NCBI GenBank assembly: GCA_035760645.1
Contig: DASTSO010000117.1
Span: forward strand, 96,013 to 160,012
Direction of reading: 5' to 3'
DNA: 64,000 nucleotides
Source of the DNA: DASSTY01 sp035760645
Lineage (GTDB): Bacteria > Gemmatimonadota > Gemmatimonadetes > Gemmatimonadales > GWC2-71-9
Made by a program: the position numbers and the translations under genes. Under the pieces are notes generated by a model. That model saw only the letters and a program-made list of their open reading frames with translations. It had not been told where the DNA came from and made no database searches. Of this stretch, positions 16,998-24,983 are shown in pieces (within the stretch, counting starts at the first letter, position 1; each line of letters opens with the position of its first letter).

Positions 16998-18674
16998 TTG
17001 AAACGCGAGATCCTGATCAACGGCAGCCAGCGCGAGACGCGCGTGGCCATTCTGGAGGACGACCGCCTGGTCGAGTTGCTCATCGACCGGCCGGACCACC
17101 GTCGTACCGTTGGTGACATCTATCTCGGCCGCGTAGAGGCAGTCCTTCCCGGCATCCAGGCGGCCTTCGTCGACATCGGGCAGGAGAAGAGCGCGTTCCT
17201 GCACGCGTCCGATCTGCTCGAGCCCGAGGAGGACGAGGACCCGAGCGAGGCGGACGACGACGACGGCGAGCAGCCGGACGAGTCCGACGTCGCGACCGCC
17301 GCGGCGGAGGGCGCCGAGGGCGACGGCGACCGCCGCGCGTGGCGCCGCGACGAGCGCCGGGGGCGCGGCCGCGAGAAGGAGCCCGCGGAGGGCCGCCAGC
17401 GCGAGGTCGGCGCGTCGCGGCGCTCGCTGCCGAACATCCAGGACATCCTCAAGAAGGGGCAGAGCCTCCCCGTCCAGGTGACGAAGGAGCCGATCAGCAC
17501 GAAGGGTCCGCGCGTCACCGCGCAGATCTCGCTGCCCGGCCGCTTCCTCGTCTACATGCCCTACGCCTCGAAGGTCGGGGTGAGCCGCAAGATCGAGAAC
17601 CGCGAGGAGCGGCAGAAGCTGCGCGAGATGGTCACGCGGCTGCTGCCGAAGGACGCGGGCGGCGTCATCGTGCGCACCGTGGCCGAGGGCGTCACCGAGG
17701 AGCACTTCCGGCGGGAGATCGAGTCGCTTCTGAATCTCTGGCGGAAGATCAACCGCAAGAAGACCTTCGTGCGCCGCGCGCCGGCGCTGCTGCACCGGGA
17801 GACGAGTCTCACGCGCGGCATCATCCGCGACGTCTTCAGCGCCAAGGTGGACGCGCTCTGGGTGGACTCGCGCGAGCTCTACAACGAGATCGAGCAGTAC
17901 CTGAGCGGCGTCGATCCCGAGCTCATGGAGCGCGTGCACCTCTACGGCGAGGCCACACCGCTCTTCGACAAGTTCGACATCGAGAGCGAGATCCGCGACC
18001 TCTTCCGCGCGCGCTGCGAGCTGCCGACGGGCGGATCGATCATCATCCAGCCCACCGAGGCGCTGGTCTCGATCGACGTCAACACCGGGCGCTACACCGG
18101 GAAGAAGGACCCGGAGAAGACCATCCTCCGGACCAACCTCGAGGCGGCGCGCGAGATCGCCCGGCAGCTCCGGCTGCGCGACATCGGCGGGATCATCGTC
18201 TGCGACTTCATCGACATGGAGTCGCGGGCGAACCGCGACAAGGTGCTGCAGGAGCTGCGCACCCACCTGGGCCGCGACCGCGCCCGCACCAAGGCGCTCG
18301 CCGTGAGCGACCTGGGGCTCATCGAGATGACCCGCCAGCGGGTCCGCCCCTCGCTCTGGCACTCGCTCACCACCGACTGCCCGACCTGCGCCGGGAGCGG
18401 CCGCGTCTTCACCCCCGAGGTCGTGGTGCGCCGGCTCGAGCGCTCGCTCAAGCGCGCCGGCCACGAGCACCGCGAGCGGCAGCTCACCGTGCGCCTCCAC
18501 CCCGAGGTCGCCCTGTATCTGCTCGAGGAGGAGCCCCGGCTCCTGCAGCAGCTCCAGAAGCTCACCGGCCTCGAGATCGAGCTCCGCGACGACCCCATGA
18601 TGCGCCTCGACGAGTTCCGCCTCATGAGCCGGCCGGCGGGGCGGGATGTGACGGAGCTCTACGCGGTGGCATAG
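16998..18674 (+). CDS. rng: Ribonuclease E/G family endoribonuclease
   Basis: 558 aa, cleaves single-stranded RNA in rRNA/tRNA processing and mRNA decay. The S1 domain begins IYLGRVEAVLPGIQAAFVDIG but is split by an insert (about residues 75-135) that is first strongly acidic, then Arg-rich. The DNase I-like catalytic part has the two metal Asp segments VSIDVNTGRYTG and VCDFIDM, and the Zn-link CPTC motif is present for dimerisation. No long C-terminal degradosome scaffold, so size is RNase G-like. The start codon is TTG with GGAG nine bases upstream; no ATG or GTG is available nearby, suggesting low or tuned translation. It follows its own promoter and leader, and rplU-rpmA follow under a separate promoter. 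Confidence 0.93.
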   Translation: MKREILINGSQRETRVAILEDDRLVELLIDRPDHRRTVGDIYLGRVEAVLPGIQAAFVDIGQEKSAFLHASDLLEPEEDEDPSEADDDDGEQPDESDVATAAAEGAEGDGDRRAWRRDERRGRGREKEPAEGRQREVGASRRSLPNIQDILKKGQSLPVQVTKEPISTKGPRVTAQISLPGRFLVYMPYASKVGVSRKIENREERQKLREMVTRLLPKDAGGVIVRTVAEGVTEEHFRREIESLLNLWRKINRKKTFVRRAPALLHRETSLTRGIIRDVFSAKVDALWVDSRELYNEIEQYLSGVDPELMERVHLYGEATPLFDKFDIESEIRDLFRARCELPTGGSIIIQPTEALVSIDVNTGRYTGKKDPEKTILRTNLEAAREIARQLRLRDIGGIIVCDFIDMESRANRDKVLQELRTHLGRDRARTKALAVSDLGLIEMTRQRVRPSLWHSLTTDCPTCAGSGRVFTPEVVVRRLERSLKRAGHEHRERQLTVRLHPEVALYLLEEEPRLLQQLQKLTGLEIELRDDPMMRLDEFRLMSRPAGRDVTELYAVA

Positions 18675-18680
18675 CCCCCC

Positions 18681-18709
18681 TTGCCTTAACTCCCGTCCCG
18701 ATCTATGTT
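18681..18709 (+). promoter_or_regulatory. Promoter for rplU-rpmA
   Basis: TTGCCT (18681-18686), 17-base spacer, TATGTT (18704-18709). The first 17 bases match the rng promoter at 15 positions, including TAACTC just inside the spacer. Confidence 0.72.
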
Positions 18710-18772
18710 TCGAGGCTAACGTTCTGGCAGACGTAGCGCTTCATTGCGACTGACGAGCACTCAGGGATCACC

Positions 18773-19087
18773 ATGTACGCGATTTTCCGTACGCTGGGCA
18801 AGCAGTTCCGGGCCGAGAAGGGGGCCACCCTCCGGCTGCCGCTGATGGACGCCGAGCCCGGCGCCAAGGTCACCTTCGACGAGGTCCTCCTCTCGTCCGA
18901 CGGCACCACGATCAAGGCCGGCACCCCGCTCGTCTCGGGCGCGTCGGTCGAGGCCGAGGTCGTGGGCGACGGCAAGGAGCGGAAGATCTACGTCTTCAAG
19001 TTCAAGCGGCGGAAGGGTTACCGCCGCAAGACGGGCCACCGGCAGAAGTTCACCGAGGTCCGCATCACCGACCTCAAGCTGGGTTGA
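18773..19087 (+). CDS. rplU: 50S ribosomal protein L21
   Basis: 104 aa, normal length. Typical start MYAIFRTLGKQFRAEKG, a central acidic beta region and the basic C-terminal KRRKGYRRKTGHRQKFTEV signature of L21, which binds 23S rRNA. It leads the rplU-rpmA pair, with a predicted promoter about 65 bases upstream and L27 starting 7 bases after the stop. obgE, a common third member, does not follow. Confidence 0.98.
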   Translation: MYAIFRTLGKQFRAEKGATLRLPLMDAEPGAKVTFDEVLLSSDGTTIKAGTPLVSGASVEAEVVGDGKERKIYVFKFKRRKGYRRKTGHRQKFTEVRITDLKLG

Positions 19088-19094
19088 GGGACAG

Positions 19095-19373
19095 ATGGCT
19101 CATAAAAAGGGCGTAGGCTCCAGCCGCAACGGCCGCACCAGCAACCCGAAGTACCTCGGCATCAAGAAGTTCGGGGGCGAGCAGGTGCTGGCGGGCAACA
19201 TCCTCGTCAAGCAGCGGGGGACGAAGTTCCACCCGGGCAAGAACGTGCGCCGGGCGAACGACGACACCCTCTTCGCGCTGGTCGACGGCGTGGTGAAGTT
19301 CGAGTTCAAGGACAAGGGCCGCAAGCAGGTGTCGGTCGTCCCGGCGCCGGCCCTCGAGGCCAGCGCGTCCTGA
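19095..19373 (+). CDS. rpmA: 50S ribosomal protein L27
   Basis: 92 aa. N-terminus MAHKKGVGSSRNGR begins directly with the conserved Ala-His tail that reaches the peptidyl-transferase centre; there is no Firmicutes-type cleaved extension. GRTSNPKYLGIKKFGGE and GNILVKQRGTKFHPG are L27 hallmarks. A strong terminator follows at 19421. Confidence 0.98.
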   Translation: MAHKKGVGSSRNGRTSNPKYLGIKKFGGEQVLAGNILVKQRGTKFHPGKNVRRANDDTLFALVDGVVKFEFKDKGRKQVSVVPAPALEASAS

Positions 19374-19420
19374 AACCCTGACGGGCTCACCGCTGCCCGC
19401 TGCCAGACGTTCGCAGGGCC

Positions 19421-19456
19421 GAGGGCGCCGGAGTGATCCGGCGCCCTCTCGCTTTT
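19421..19456 (+). terminator. Rho-independent terminator of rplU-rpmA
   Basis: Perfect 12-bp stem (19421-19432 with 19437-19448), GTGA tetraloop, then TCGCTTTT. Confidence 0.93.
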
Positions 19457-19559
19457 CCCCGGGCAGCCCTATCTTGGAGGGTGCCGGCGGTGCGATCTGA
19501 AACAAACTCCCCGGCCCGCGCGTTACGGTGGCACACGTTCAGCCCGTAGGAGGGTGCCC

Positions 19560-19913
19560 ATGTCGATCCTGAACCGGCTCAACCGCGAGCTCGAGACCTT
19601 CGGCCGCAAGGCCCAGGCGGCGCTCGACGAGGGGAAGCTGCAGCTGGAGCTGGTGCGCCTGCGCCGCCAGCGCGACACCACGGCCCGCGAGCTCGGCCTG
19701 CTGGTCCACCGCCGCGAGCGCACCGGTGAGGCCGAGCCCCGGCGGATCGAAGCGCTGATGGCTCGCATCGACCACCTCGAGGCCGAGATCGCGCGGGTGC
19801 AGCGCGAGGTGGCGGCCGAGAAGGGGGAAACGGTCACGGTGGACGCCGCGCCGATGCCGACTCGGGGCGAGGACGGGCAGCCTGGTCCCGGGCCGGCGGG
19901 ACCCACCGCCTGA
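19560..19913 (+). CDS. Coiled-coil protein of unknown function
   Basis: 117 aa, no signal peptide. Residues about 1-95 are charged heptad-like helix (LNRELETFGRKAQAALDEG and onward, with EALMARIDHLEAEIARVQRE), then a Pro/Gly-rich tail. AGGAGG at 19548-19553 is six bases before ATG 19560. Transcribed alone: it lies between the rpmA terminator and a strong convergent terminator, and the 12-mer TCTGAAACAAAC lies 52 bases upstream. No family recognised; possibly a structural or cell-division accessory protein, but this is a guess. Confidence 0.75.
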   Translation: MSILNRLNRELETFGRKAQAALDEGKLQLELVRLRRQRDTTARELGLLVHRRERTGEAEPRRIEALMARIDHLEAEIARVQREVAAEKGETVTVDAAPMPTRGEDGQPGPGPAGPTA

Positions 19914-19949
19914 GCCGCCTGGACGGGTAGCGGGTCGGTGGCTGCGGGT

Positions 19950-19998
19950 AACGAGAAGCCCTCCGGTGCGCGCGATGCGCACCGGAGGGCTTCTCGTT
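19950..19998. terminator. Bidirectional terminator between convergent genes
   Basis: Perfect 22-bp inverted repeat (19950-19971 with 19977-19998) with a 5-base loop. The arms begin AACG and end CGTT, giving a short T-rich end in both directions. It sits between the coiled-coil gene (+) and the amidohydrolase (-). Confidence 0.85.
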
Positions 19999-20029
19999 CA
20001 ACGGTACCGCCGACCGCCCGTCCGTCGGC

Positions 20030-21322
20030 TCAGTACTCCGGCGGCAGGGTCCGATACCGCTGGAACAGCTCCGTCTGGCGGTTCGTCAGCGGCACGTCGC
20101 GGCCGCCGATGAAGACGTGCTCCGCCTGGCTCGCGAAGTCGAGCGGATCGCCCGACCAGACGACGAGGTCGGCCGCCTTGCCGGGCTGGAGCGTGCCGTA
20201 GCTCGTGCCGAGCCCGAACGCCTGCGCGGGGGCGAGGGTGATCGCGGCGAGCGCCTGGTCCCACGGCATCCCGTTGCGTACCGCCTCGCCCGCGGCGAAG
20301 CGGAGATTGCGCGCGTGCCAGCTCCCGACGCCGTCGGAGATGAGCACCGGCACGCCGGCCTTCGCGAGGATCGCGGCGTTGTCGAGCCGGGCGCCGAGGC
20401 CGTCGAAGCTGGGGATGTCGGTGTAGGGCACGACGATCACCGGCACCTTCGCCGCCGCGAGCTCCGGAGCGACCTGCCACGCCTCGGCGCCGCCCGAGAG
20501 GACGAGCCGGAGGCGGAATTCGCGCGCCACGCGGAGGGCGTTCTCGATGTCGCTGCGGCGATTGGCGACCACGGCGAGCGGCAGCTCGCCGCGCAGCACC
20601 GGCTGCAGCGCCTCGAGCTCGGGGATCGGCGCCGCGAGTGGGCGGATCTGGTTGCGCTGCGCGTCCGCCCGGCGCTCGCGATAGGCGATCGCGTCGCGCA
20701 GGATCTGCCGCAGGCGCTCGATCACGCCGCCGCGGCTCCCGCCGCCCGCCGCCTTGCTGTTCTCGCTCAGGTCCACCACCATCGCGGCCGGCGCGCGGAG
20801 CGCCATCGAGTCGGTGTTGTCGCCCGCGAGGGCGATGACGACCGCCTGGCCCACGATGAGCCCGCCGGTCGGCGAGGTGAGCGTCTTGGTGATGCCCTGC
20901 GCCCGTGCGATCGGCAGCGTGATCGCCGCGGGGTTCACCGCGTCGAGAGCGTTGAACGAGGCGTCGACGTCGCCTTCCTTCGAGCTCTCGTCGGTCTGCT
21001 CCTGCGCGCCGCCCTCGGTGAGGATGAGGCCGAGCGCGGAGGCGGGGTGCATGAGGCCCGGCGTAATCACCTTGCCGGCGGCATCGAGCCGCCGGGCGTC
21101 GGACGGCACGGCGAGATCGGGCCCGCCGACGGCCACGATGCGGCCGCCGCGCAGGAGGATCGTGCCGCGCTCGATCTTCGGCCCGCTCACGGGATAGATC
21201 GTCGCACCCGTGATCGCCACCGCCGTGGCCGGAGCGGGCGTCTGGGCCGCGAGCGGCGCGCCCGCGAGGGCCAGGGCGAGCGCGAGCGCCGTGAGGCGAG
21301 TCATCATCGTCTGCGTCCTCAT
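20030..21322 (-). CDS. Secreted amidohydrolase-fold protein lacking the metal ligands
   Basis: 430 aa. Signal peptide with LALALALAGAPLAAQ, then an amidohydrolase (imidazolonepropionase-like) fold: AVAITGATIYPVSGPKIERG at the N-terminus and LQPGKAADLVVWSGDPLDFA at the C-terminus. The catalytic ligands are gone. Where the upstream paralogue has PGLIDTHSH this one has PGLMHPASAL; the His-bearing strands read VVANRRSDI and LVLSGGAEAW; only one Asp (LISDGVGS) remains. Probably a non-catalytic partner or a regulator of the active enzyme. Start ATG 21322 overlaps the stop of that enzyme (21319-21322), so the two are translated together. Confidence 0.88.
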   Translation of the reverse strand: MRTQTMMTRLTALALALALAGAPLAAQTPAPATAVAITGATIYPVSGPKIERGTILLRGGRIVAVGGPDLAVPSDARRLDAAGKVITPGLMHPASALGLILTEGGAQEQTDESSKEGDVDASFNALDAVNPAAITLPIARAQGITKTLTSPTGGLIVGQAVVIALAGDNTDSMALRAPAAMVVDLSENSKAAGGGSRGGVIERLRQILRDAIAYRERRADAQRNQIRPLAAPIPELEALQPVLRGELPLAVVANRRSDIENALRVAREFRLRLVLSGGAEAWQVAPELAAAKVPVIVVPYTDIPSFDGLGARLDNAAILAKAGVPVLISDGVGSWHARNLRFAAGEAVRNGMPWDQALAAITLAPAQAFGLGTSYGTLQPGKAADLVVWSGDPLDFASQAEHVFIGGRDVPLTNRQTELFQRYRTLPPEY

Positions 21323-22722
21323 CGGCCGACCCCCGGTTCGGCGGTGCCGAGATTGAAGTCCGTCCGGTACTGGTGCTTCGGATCGAGGCGATCGAAGGCG
21401 AGCCAGCCGTCGTTGTAGACCTTCTCCGCCTTGGTGTAGACGCTGAACGGGTCGCCCGACCAGAGGACGACGTCGGCGGCCTTGCCGGGCTCGAGCGTGC
21501 CCGTGACGCCGTCGATGCCGAGCGCCCAGGCGGGGTTCGCCGTGATCCAGCGGATCGCCTGCTCACGGGTGACGGGCACCCCGGCCTGGATGCCGGCGTA
21601 CATCGCCTTCGCCGCGTCCTGGTTCATGCGCTGCAGCCCGTTCGGGTCGTCGGTGTGGATGATCGCGCGCGCCCCCGCCTGCTGCAGCAGCGCGGCGTTC
21701 TGCGGAATGCCGTCGAGCGCCTCCATCTTGAAGCCCCACCAGTCGGACCAGACCGACGCGCCGACGCTGTCGCGCGCGAGGAGATCGGCCACCTTGTACG
21801 CCTCGACCGCATGGTGGAAGGAGCGGATCCTGAAGCCGAACTCGCGCGCGAGGTCGAGCATGAAGGCCATCTCGTGCGCCCCGTAGCAGTGGTTGTGCAC
21901 GAGGATGTTGCCGCGCAGCACCTCGGCGAGGGTCTCGTTGCCGAGATCCCGCGTCGGCGGATTGCCCGCGTGCTTCGCGTTCCAATCGTCCCAGGCCTGC
22001 CGGTACTTCTGGGCCGCGATGAACGCCTCGCGGTAGCCGCGCATGTTGCCCATGCGCGTCGAGGGGCCGCGGCCGCGGTAGACGCGCTTCGGGTTCTCGC
22101 CGCACGCCATCTTGAGCCCGTAGGGCGCGCCCGGGAACTTCATCTCCTGCACCGTGCGCGCAGGAATGAGCCGCACCACCACGGAGCGCCCACCGATCAG
22201 GTTTGCGGATCCGGGGAGGATCTGGATCGTCGTCACGCCACCCGCAATGCCGAGCGGGATCTGCGGGTCCTGCGGCCACACGCTGTGCTCGGCCCAGACG
22301 TCGGCCGTGACCGGGTTGGTCGCCTCGTTGCCGTCCGACTGGCTCGGCGTGCCCGGTGCGGGATAGACGCCGAGGTGGCTGTGCGTGTCGATGAGCCCGG
22401 GCGTCACCCACTTGCCCGTGCCGTCGATCACGACGGTGCCCTCGGGGGCATCGAGGTCCTTGCCGACCGCGACGATCTTGCCGTCGCGGAAGAGCACCGA
22501 CGCCCCGTGCAGCTCGGGACCGGCGGCGGTGAGGACGTTGGCGTTCCGGATCAGCACCGGCGGATACGGCCGCCGACGATAGGTGGACGGGTACTGCGCC
22601 GCGGCGGCGTGCGCGGTGTCCGCGGCCGGCGCGACCGCGGTCGCGGGCTGCGCACGCCCGCCGCACCCCGCGAGGCCGAGCCCCGCGGCGAGCGCGGTGG
22701 TGAGGACGAGTCGTCGGGTCAT
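21319..22722 (-). CDS. Metal-dependent amidohydrolase lipoprotein
   Basis: 467 aa. Lipoprotein signal with lipobox LAGC (Cys20). Active-site features intact: VTPGLIDTHSHLG (HxH), VHNHCYGAHEM, SFHHAVEAYK and the Asp in IIHTDDPNG, followed by LEPGKAADVVLWSGDPF. These are the marks of the imidazolonepropionase/prolidase-like branch of the superfamily, which often cleaves cyclic amides or Xaa-Pro-type dipeptides. The substrate is unknown. First gene of a two-gene unit with the ligand-less paralogue; 24 bases separate it from the GDPD gene upstream (stop of that gene at 22747). Confidence 0.92.
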   Translation of the reverse strand: MTRRLVLTTALAAGLGLAGCGGRAQPATAVAPAADTAHAAAAQYPSTYRRRPYPPVLIRNANVLTAAGPELHGASVLFRDGKIVAVGKDLDAPEGTVVIDGTGKWVTPGLIDTHSHLGVYPAPGTPSQSDGNEATNPVTADVWAEHSVWPQDPQIPLGIAGGVTTIQILPGSANLIGGRSVVVRLIPARTVQEMKFPGAPYGLKMACGENPKRVYRGRGPSTRMGNMRGYREAFIAAQKYRQAWDDWNAKHAGNPPTRDLGNETLAEVLRGNILVHNHCYGAHEMAFMLDLAREFGFRIRSFHHAVEAYKVADLLARDSVGASVWSDWWGFKMEALDGIPQNAALLQQAGARAIIHTDDPNGLQRMNQDAAKAMYAGIQAGVPVTREQAIRWITANPAWALGIDGVTGTLEPGKAADVVLWSGDPFSVYTKAEKVYNDGWLAFDRLDPKHQYRTDFNLGTAEPGVGR

Positions 22723-22746
22723 GTGATGGGGTGGAGTGTGAGGGGG

Positions 22747-23448
22747 TCAGCGGCCGGCGTCGCCGCCCACGGGCGGGGCGGCGACGCGGAGCCGGTCGGG
22801 GAAGTTGCCGCAGAGACCGTCGACGCCGAGCTGGGCGAGGCGGGCGGCCTCGCCGATGTCGTTCACGGTCCAGGCGACGAGCTGCAGGCCCGCGTCGTGG
22901 ACGAGGTCCACGAGGGCCTCGTCGATCATGTGCGCCTCCTGCCAGAGCGTCACCGCGCCGGCGGCGCGCAGCGCGGCGACCGGATCGAGGAGGTACGACG
23001 AGAGCAGACAGCCGCGCCGGAGCCCGGGACGGCGCGCGCCCAGCCGCGCGATGATCCGGTGGTCGAAGCCGTGCACGGCGTAGCGCCCGGGCCGGGGGCC
23101 GGCATCGAGCACGGCCAGGAAGGCCTCGTCGTGCGCAGGGGCGAGACTCTTCACCTCGATCCACGCGTCGCAGCCGTCGAGGAGCGCGAGTACCTCGGCG
23201 AGCAGCGGCGGCGGCTCGCCGTCGCGCAGCCGCACCTGGCGACATTCGGCGAGCGACAGATGGGCGATGGGGCCCAGTCCGGGGAGCTCCGGATCGTGAT
23301 GCACGAGAATTGCGCCGTCGCGCGTGGCGTGCACGTCGAGCTCGACGCCGTCCGCATCGAGCATCACCGCACGCCGGAACGCGGCCAGCGAGTTTTCGTA
23401 CTCGTAGCCCGAGGCGCCGCGGTGGGCGATGATGGCGGGGCGTTTCAT
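22747..23448 (-). CDS. Glycerophosphodiester phosphodiesterase
   Basis: 233 aa, TIM-barrel enzyme releasing glycerol-3-phosphate from glycerophosphodiesters. It starts MKRPAIIAHRGASGYEYENS (catalytic His in AHRG), then DGVELDVHATRDG (metal Glu and Asp) and ILVHHDPEL (second catalytic His), and ends with VDGLCGNFPDRL. No signal peptide, so cytoplasmic. ATG 23448 was chosen because it precedes the AHRG motif by a few residues; the longer open frame upstream runs into the divergent gene's leader. Probably first gene of the reverse unit with the two amidohydrolases. Confidence 0.94.
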   Translation of the reverse strand: MKRPAIIAHRGASGYEYENSLAAFRRAVMLDADGVELDVHATRDGAILVHHDPELPGLGPIAHLSLAECRQVRLRDGEPPPLLAEVLALLDGCDAWIEVKSLAPAHDEAFLAVLDAGPRPGRYAVHGFDHRIIARLGARRPGLRRGCLLSSYLLDPVAALRAAGAVTLWQEAHMIDEALVDLVHDAGLQLVAWTVNDIGEAARLAQLGVDGLCGNFPDRLRVAAPPVGGDAGR

Positions 23449-23608
23449 GGGTGCCGGCAAGTTAACATTCCCATTCCCCTTCCGTCCAACGACCGCATGA
23501 CCGCGCTCAGCGGGCAGGAGCCGACCCCCGGGACCGGGACCGGGCCCGAGCCCTCGATGTCCCCGACGACCACGAGCTCGAGCGGAGCACCCGCTCGAGG
23601 GAGGAAAC

Positions 23609-24142
23609 ATGATGCGGATGAAGCGACGGGCGCCGTGGCTCGCGCTGCTGGCGCTGGGGCTGGGAGGCGCGGCCCCCATGGCCGCGCAGACCGGCGCGGC
23701 GAACACCCGGAGCGGCGCCGTCCGTCAGGCGGTCGAAGTGCGCTTCGCCGAACGGGTGAGCGACGACCTGGAGCTCAGCGATGCGCAGGCCGCGAAGCTG
23801 CGCGCGAGCGTCGCCCGGTGGGCCGGCGAGCGGCGCCGGCTCGCCGCGCGGGAGCGCGACCTCCGGCGCACGCTTGCCGGCCAGCTCCGCCCCGGCGACG
23901 CGGCGGATGAGGACAAGGTGGCGGACCTGAGCGAGGAGCTGCTCGACCTGCGCGTGAAGTATGCGGAGACGTTCCGGGACGAGATGCACGACCTGCGCGG
24001 CGTCCTCGATCCGGTGCAGCGCGCCCGCTTCTTCGCGATTCGCGAGCGGCTGTTGCAGCGGGTGCAGGAGCTCCGGCAGGATCGTCGAGCGGGCGCCGCC
24101 GCCGGTGGGACGGCGCCCCGACGGACCCGCGTCAGGCGCTGA
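23609..24142 (+). CDS. Secreted helical protein, Spy/CpxP-like
   Basis: 177 aa. Signal peptide (MKRRAPWLALLALGLGG, cleavage after PMAAQ), then an almost wholly alpha-helical, Arg/Glu-rich mature part. Near the end, VLDPVQRARFFAIRERLLQR resembles the LTxxQ-type repeat of Spy/CpxP periplasmic chaperones and heavy-metal sensors, but similarity is only at pattern level. GGGAGGA at 23599-23605 serves the start. Its end overlaps the convergent pyrophosphatase by 11 bases. It is divergent from the GDPD gene; the 160-base gap between them shows no clear promoter. Confidence 0.75.
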   Translation: MMRMKRRAPWLALLALGLGGAAPMAAQTGAANTRSGAVRQAVEVRFAERVSDDLELSDAQAAKLRASVARWAGERRRLAARERDLRRTLAGQLRPGDAADEDKVADLSEELLDLRVKYAETFRDEMHDLRGVLDPVQRARFFAIRERLLQRVQELRQDRRAGAAAGGTAPRRTRVRR

Positions 24143-24716
24143 TCGCGCCCCCCCGGGGTCGGCCGAACTTCTGCTCGTAGTTCTCCATCGCCTGCAGGAT
24201 GGCGTGGCGGGCGGCCGCGGCGCCCTCGAAGCCCTTCGTCACGGTGCGGGTCCCCTCGAGGTCCTTGTAGACCTGGAAGAAATGCTCGATCTCCTTGAGC
24301 GCGTGCGGCGGCACGTCGCCGAGATCGTTGATCCCGTCGCTGTAGGGGTCGCTCACGGGCACGGCGAGGACCTTCTCGTCGCCCTTGCCGCGATCGATGA
24401 GATGGAAGAGGCCGATCGGGCGGCAGTCCACCAGGCAGCCGGTGAAGACGGGGATCGTCATGAGGACGAGCACGTCGAGCGGGTCGCCGTCGTCGCCCAG
24501 GGTCCGCGGCAGGAAGCCGTAGTCGCCGGGATAGTGCACGGCGCTGTGCAGCACGCGGTCGAGCCGGTAGATGCCGAGCTCCTTGTCGAGCTCGTACTTG
24601 TTGCGCTCGTTCGCGGGGATCTCGATGACGGCGGAGACGATCTCGGGGGCACTCGGCCCGACCGGGATGTCGTGCCACGGGTGCAGGTGGTGACGCATGA
24701 GGTGAGGAACCGACAC
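24132..24716 (-). CDS. ppa: Inorganic pyrophosphatase
   Basis: 194 aa family I enzyme hydrolysing PPi to drive biosynthesis. Conserved blocks: VIEIPANERNKYELDK, HYPGDYGFLPRTLGDDGDPLDVLVL with the metal Asp cluster, and SDPYSDGINDLGD. Length fits bacterial hexameric enzymes (about 175-200 aa). GTG 24716 is preferred because GGAGAG sits just upstream; the ATG at 24698 (MRHHLHPWHDIPVG) is an in-frame alternative without a visible Shine-Dalgarno. Cytoplasmic, monocistronic. Confidence 0.96.
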   Translation of the reverse strand: MSVPHLMRHHLHPWHDIPVGPSAPEIVSAVIEIPANERNKYELDKELGIYRLDRVLHSAVHYPGDYGFLPRTLGDDGDPLDVLVLMTIPVFTGCLVDCRPIGLFHLIDRGKGDEKVLAVPVSDPYSDGINDLGDVPPHALKEIEHFFQVYKDLEGTRTVTKGFEGAAAARHAILQAMENYEQKFGRPRGGAISA

Positions 24717-24871
24717 GACGCTCTCCAGTGAGTGACCCGGCCCCGGACGGGCCGCCGGGCACAAAGGTAGACACGGGCCGCGTCGCCACCAACCCCGCCG
24801 GGCCGCGGCGCCTTGCGCCAGCCGGGGCCGGGTCCCAACTTACCCGCCGTCGCCGGCCCCCGTGGCCGCCG

Positions 24872-24956
24872 GCCCGAGTGGCGGAATGGCAGACGCAGCG
24901 GACTCAAAATCCGTCGAGGGGAGACCCTCGTGTGGGTTCGACTCCCACCTCGGGCA
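24872..24956 (+). tRNA. tRNA-Leu (anticodon CAA)
   Basis: 85 bases. The acceptor stem GCCCGAG pairs with CTCGGGC, discriminator A. The anticodon stem GCGGA/TCCGT has loop CTCAAAA, giving anticodon CAA (reads UUG). A long variable arm (CGAGG/CCTCG) typical of class II tRNA-Leu, and T arm GTGGG-TTCGACT-CCCAC. CCA is not encoded. UUG is a rare codon in such a GC-rich genome, so this tRNA serves few codons. Confidence 0.97.
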
Positions 24957-24983
24957 TTCGCCCGCCCGACGCGGGCCCGACGC

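Noticed and set aside
16586..17116. Open reading frame of 176 codons within the RNase E/G leader, its ATG at the predicted transcription start
   Set aside because: Arg/Pro-rich composition typical of a shadow frame in GC-rich DNA, no Shine-Dalgarno, and it overlaps the rng start by over 100 bases; structured leader is the simpler reading.
23497..23910. Possible small gene starting at ATG 23497 upstream of the Spy-like gene
   Set aside because: After about 35 codons it is only an Arg/Ala-rich frame overlapping the well-supported secreted protein; no Shine-Dalgarno or motif.
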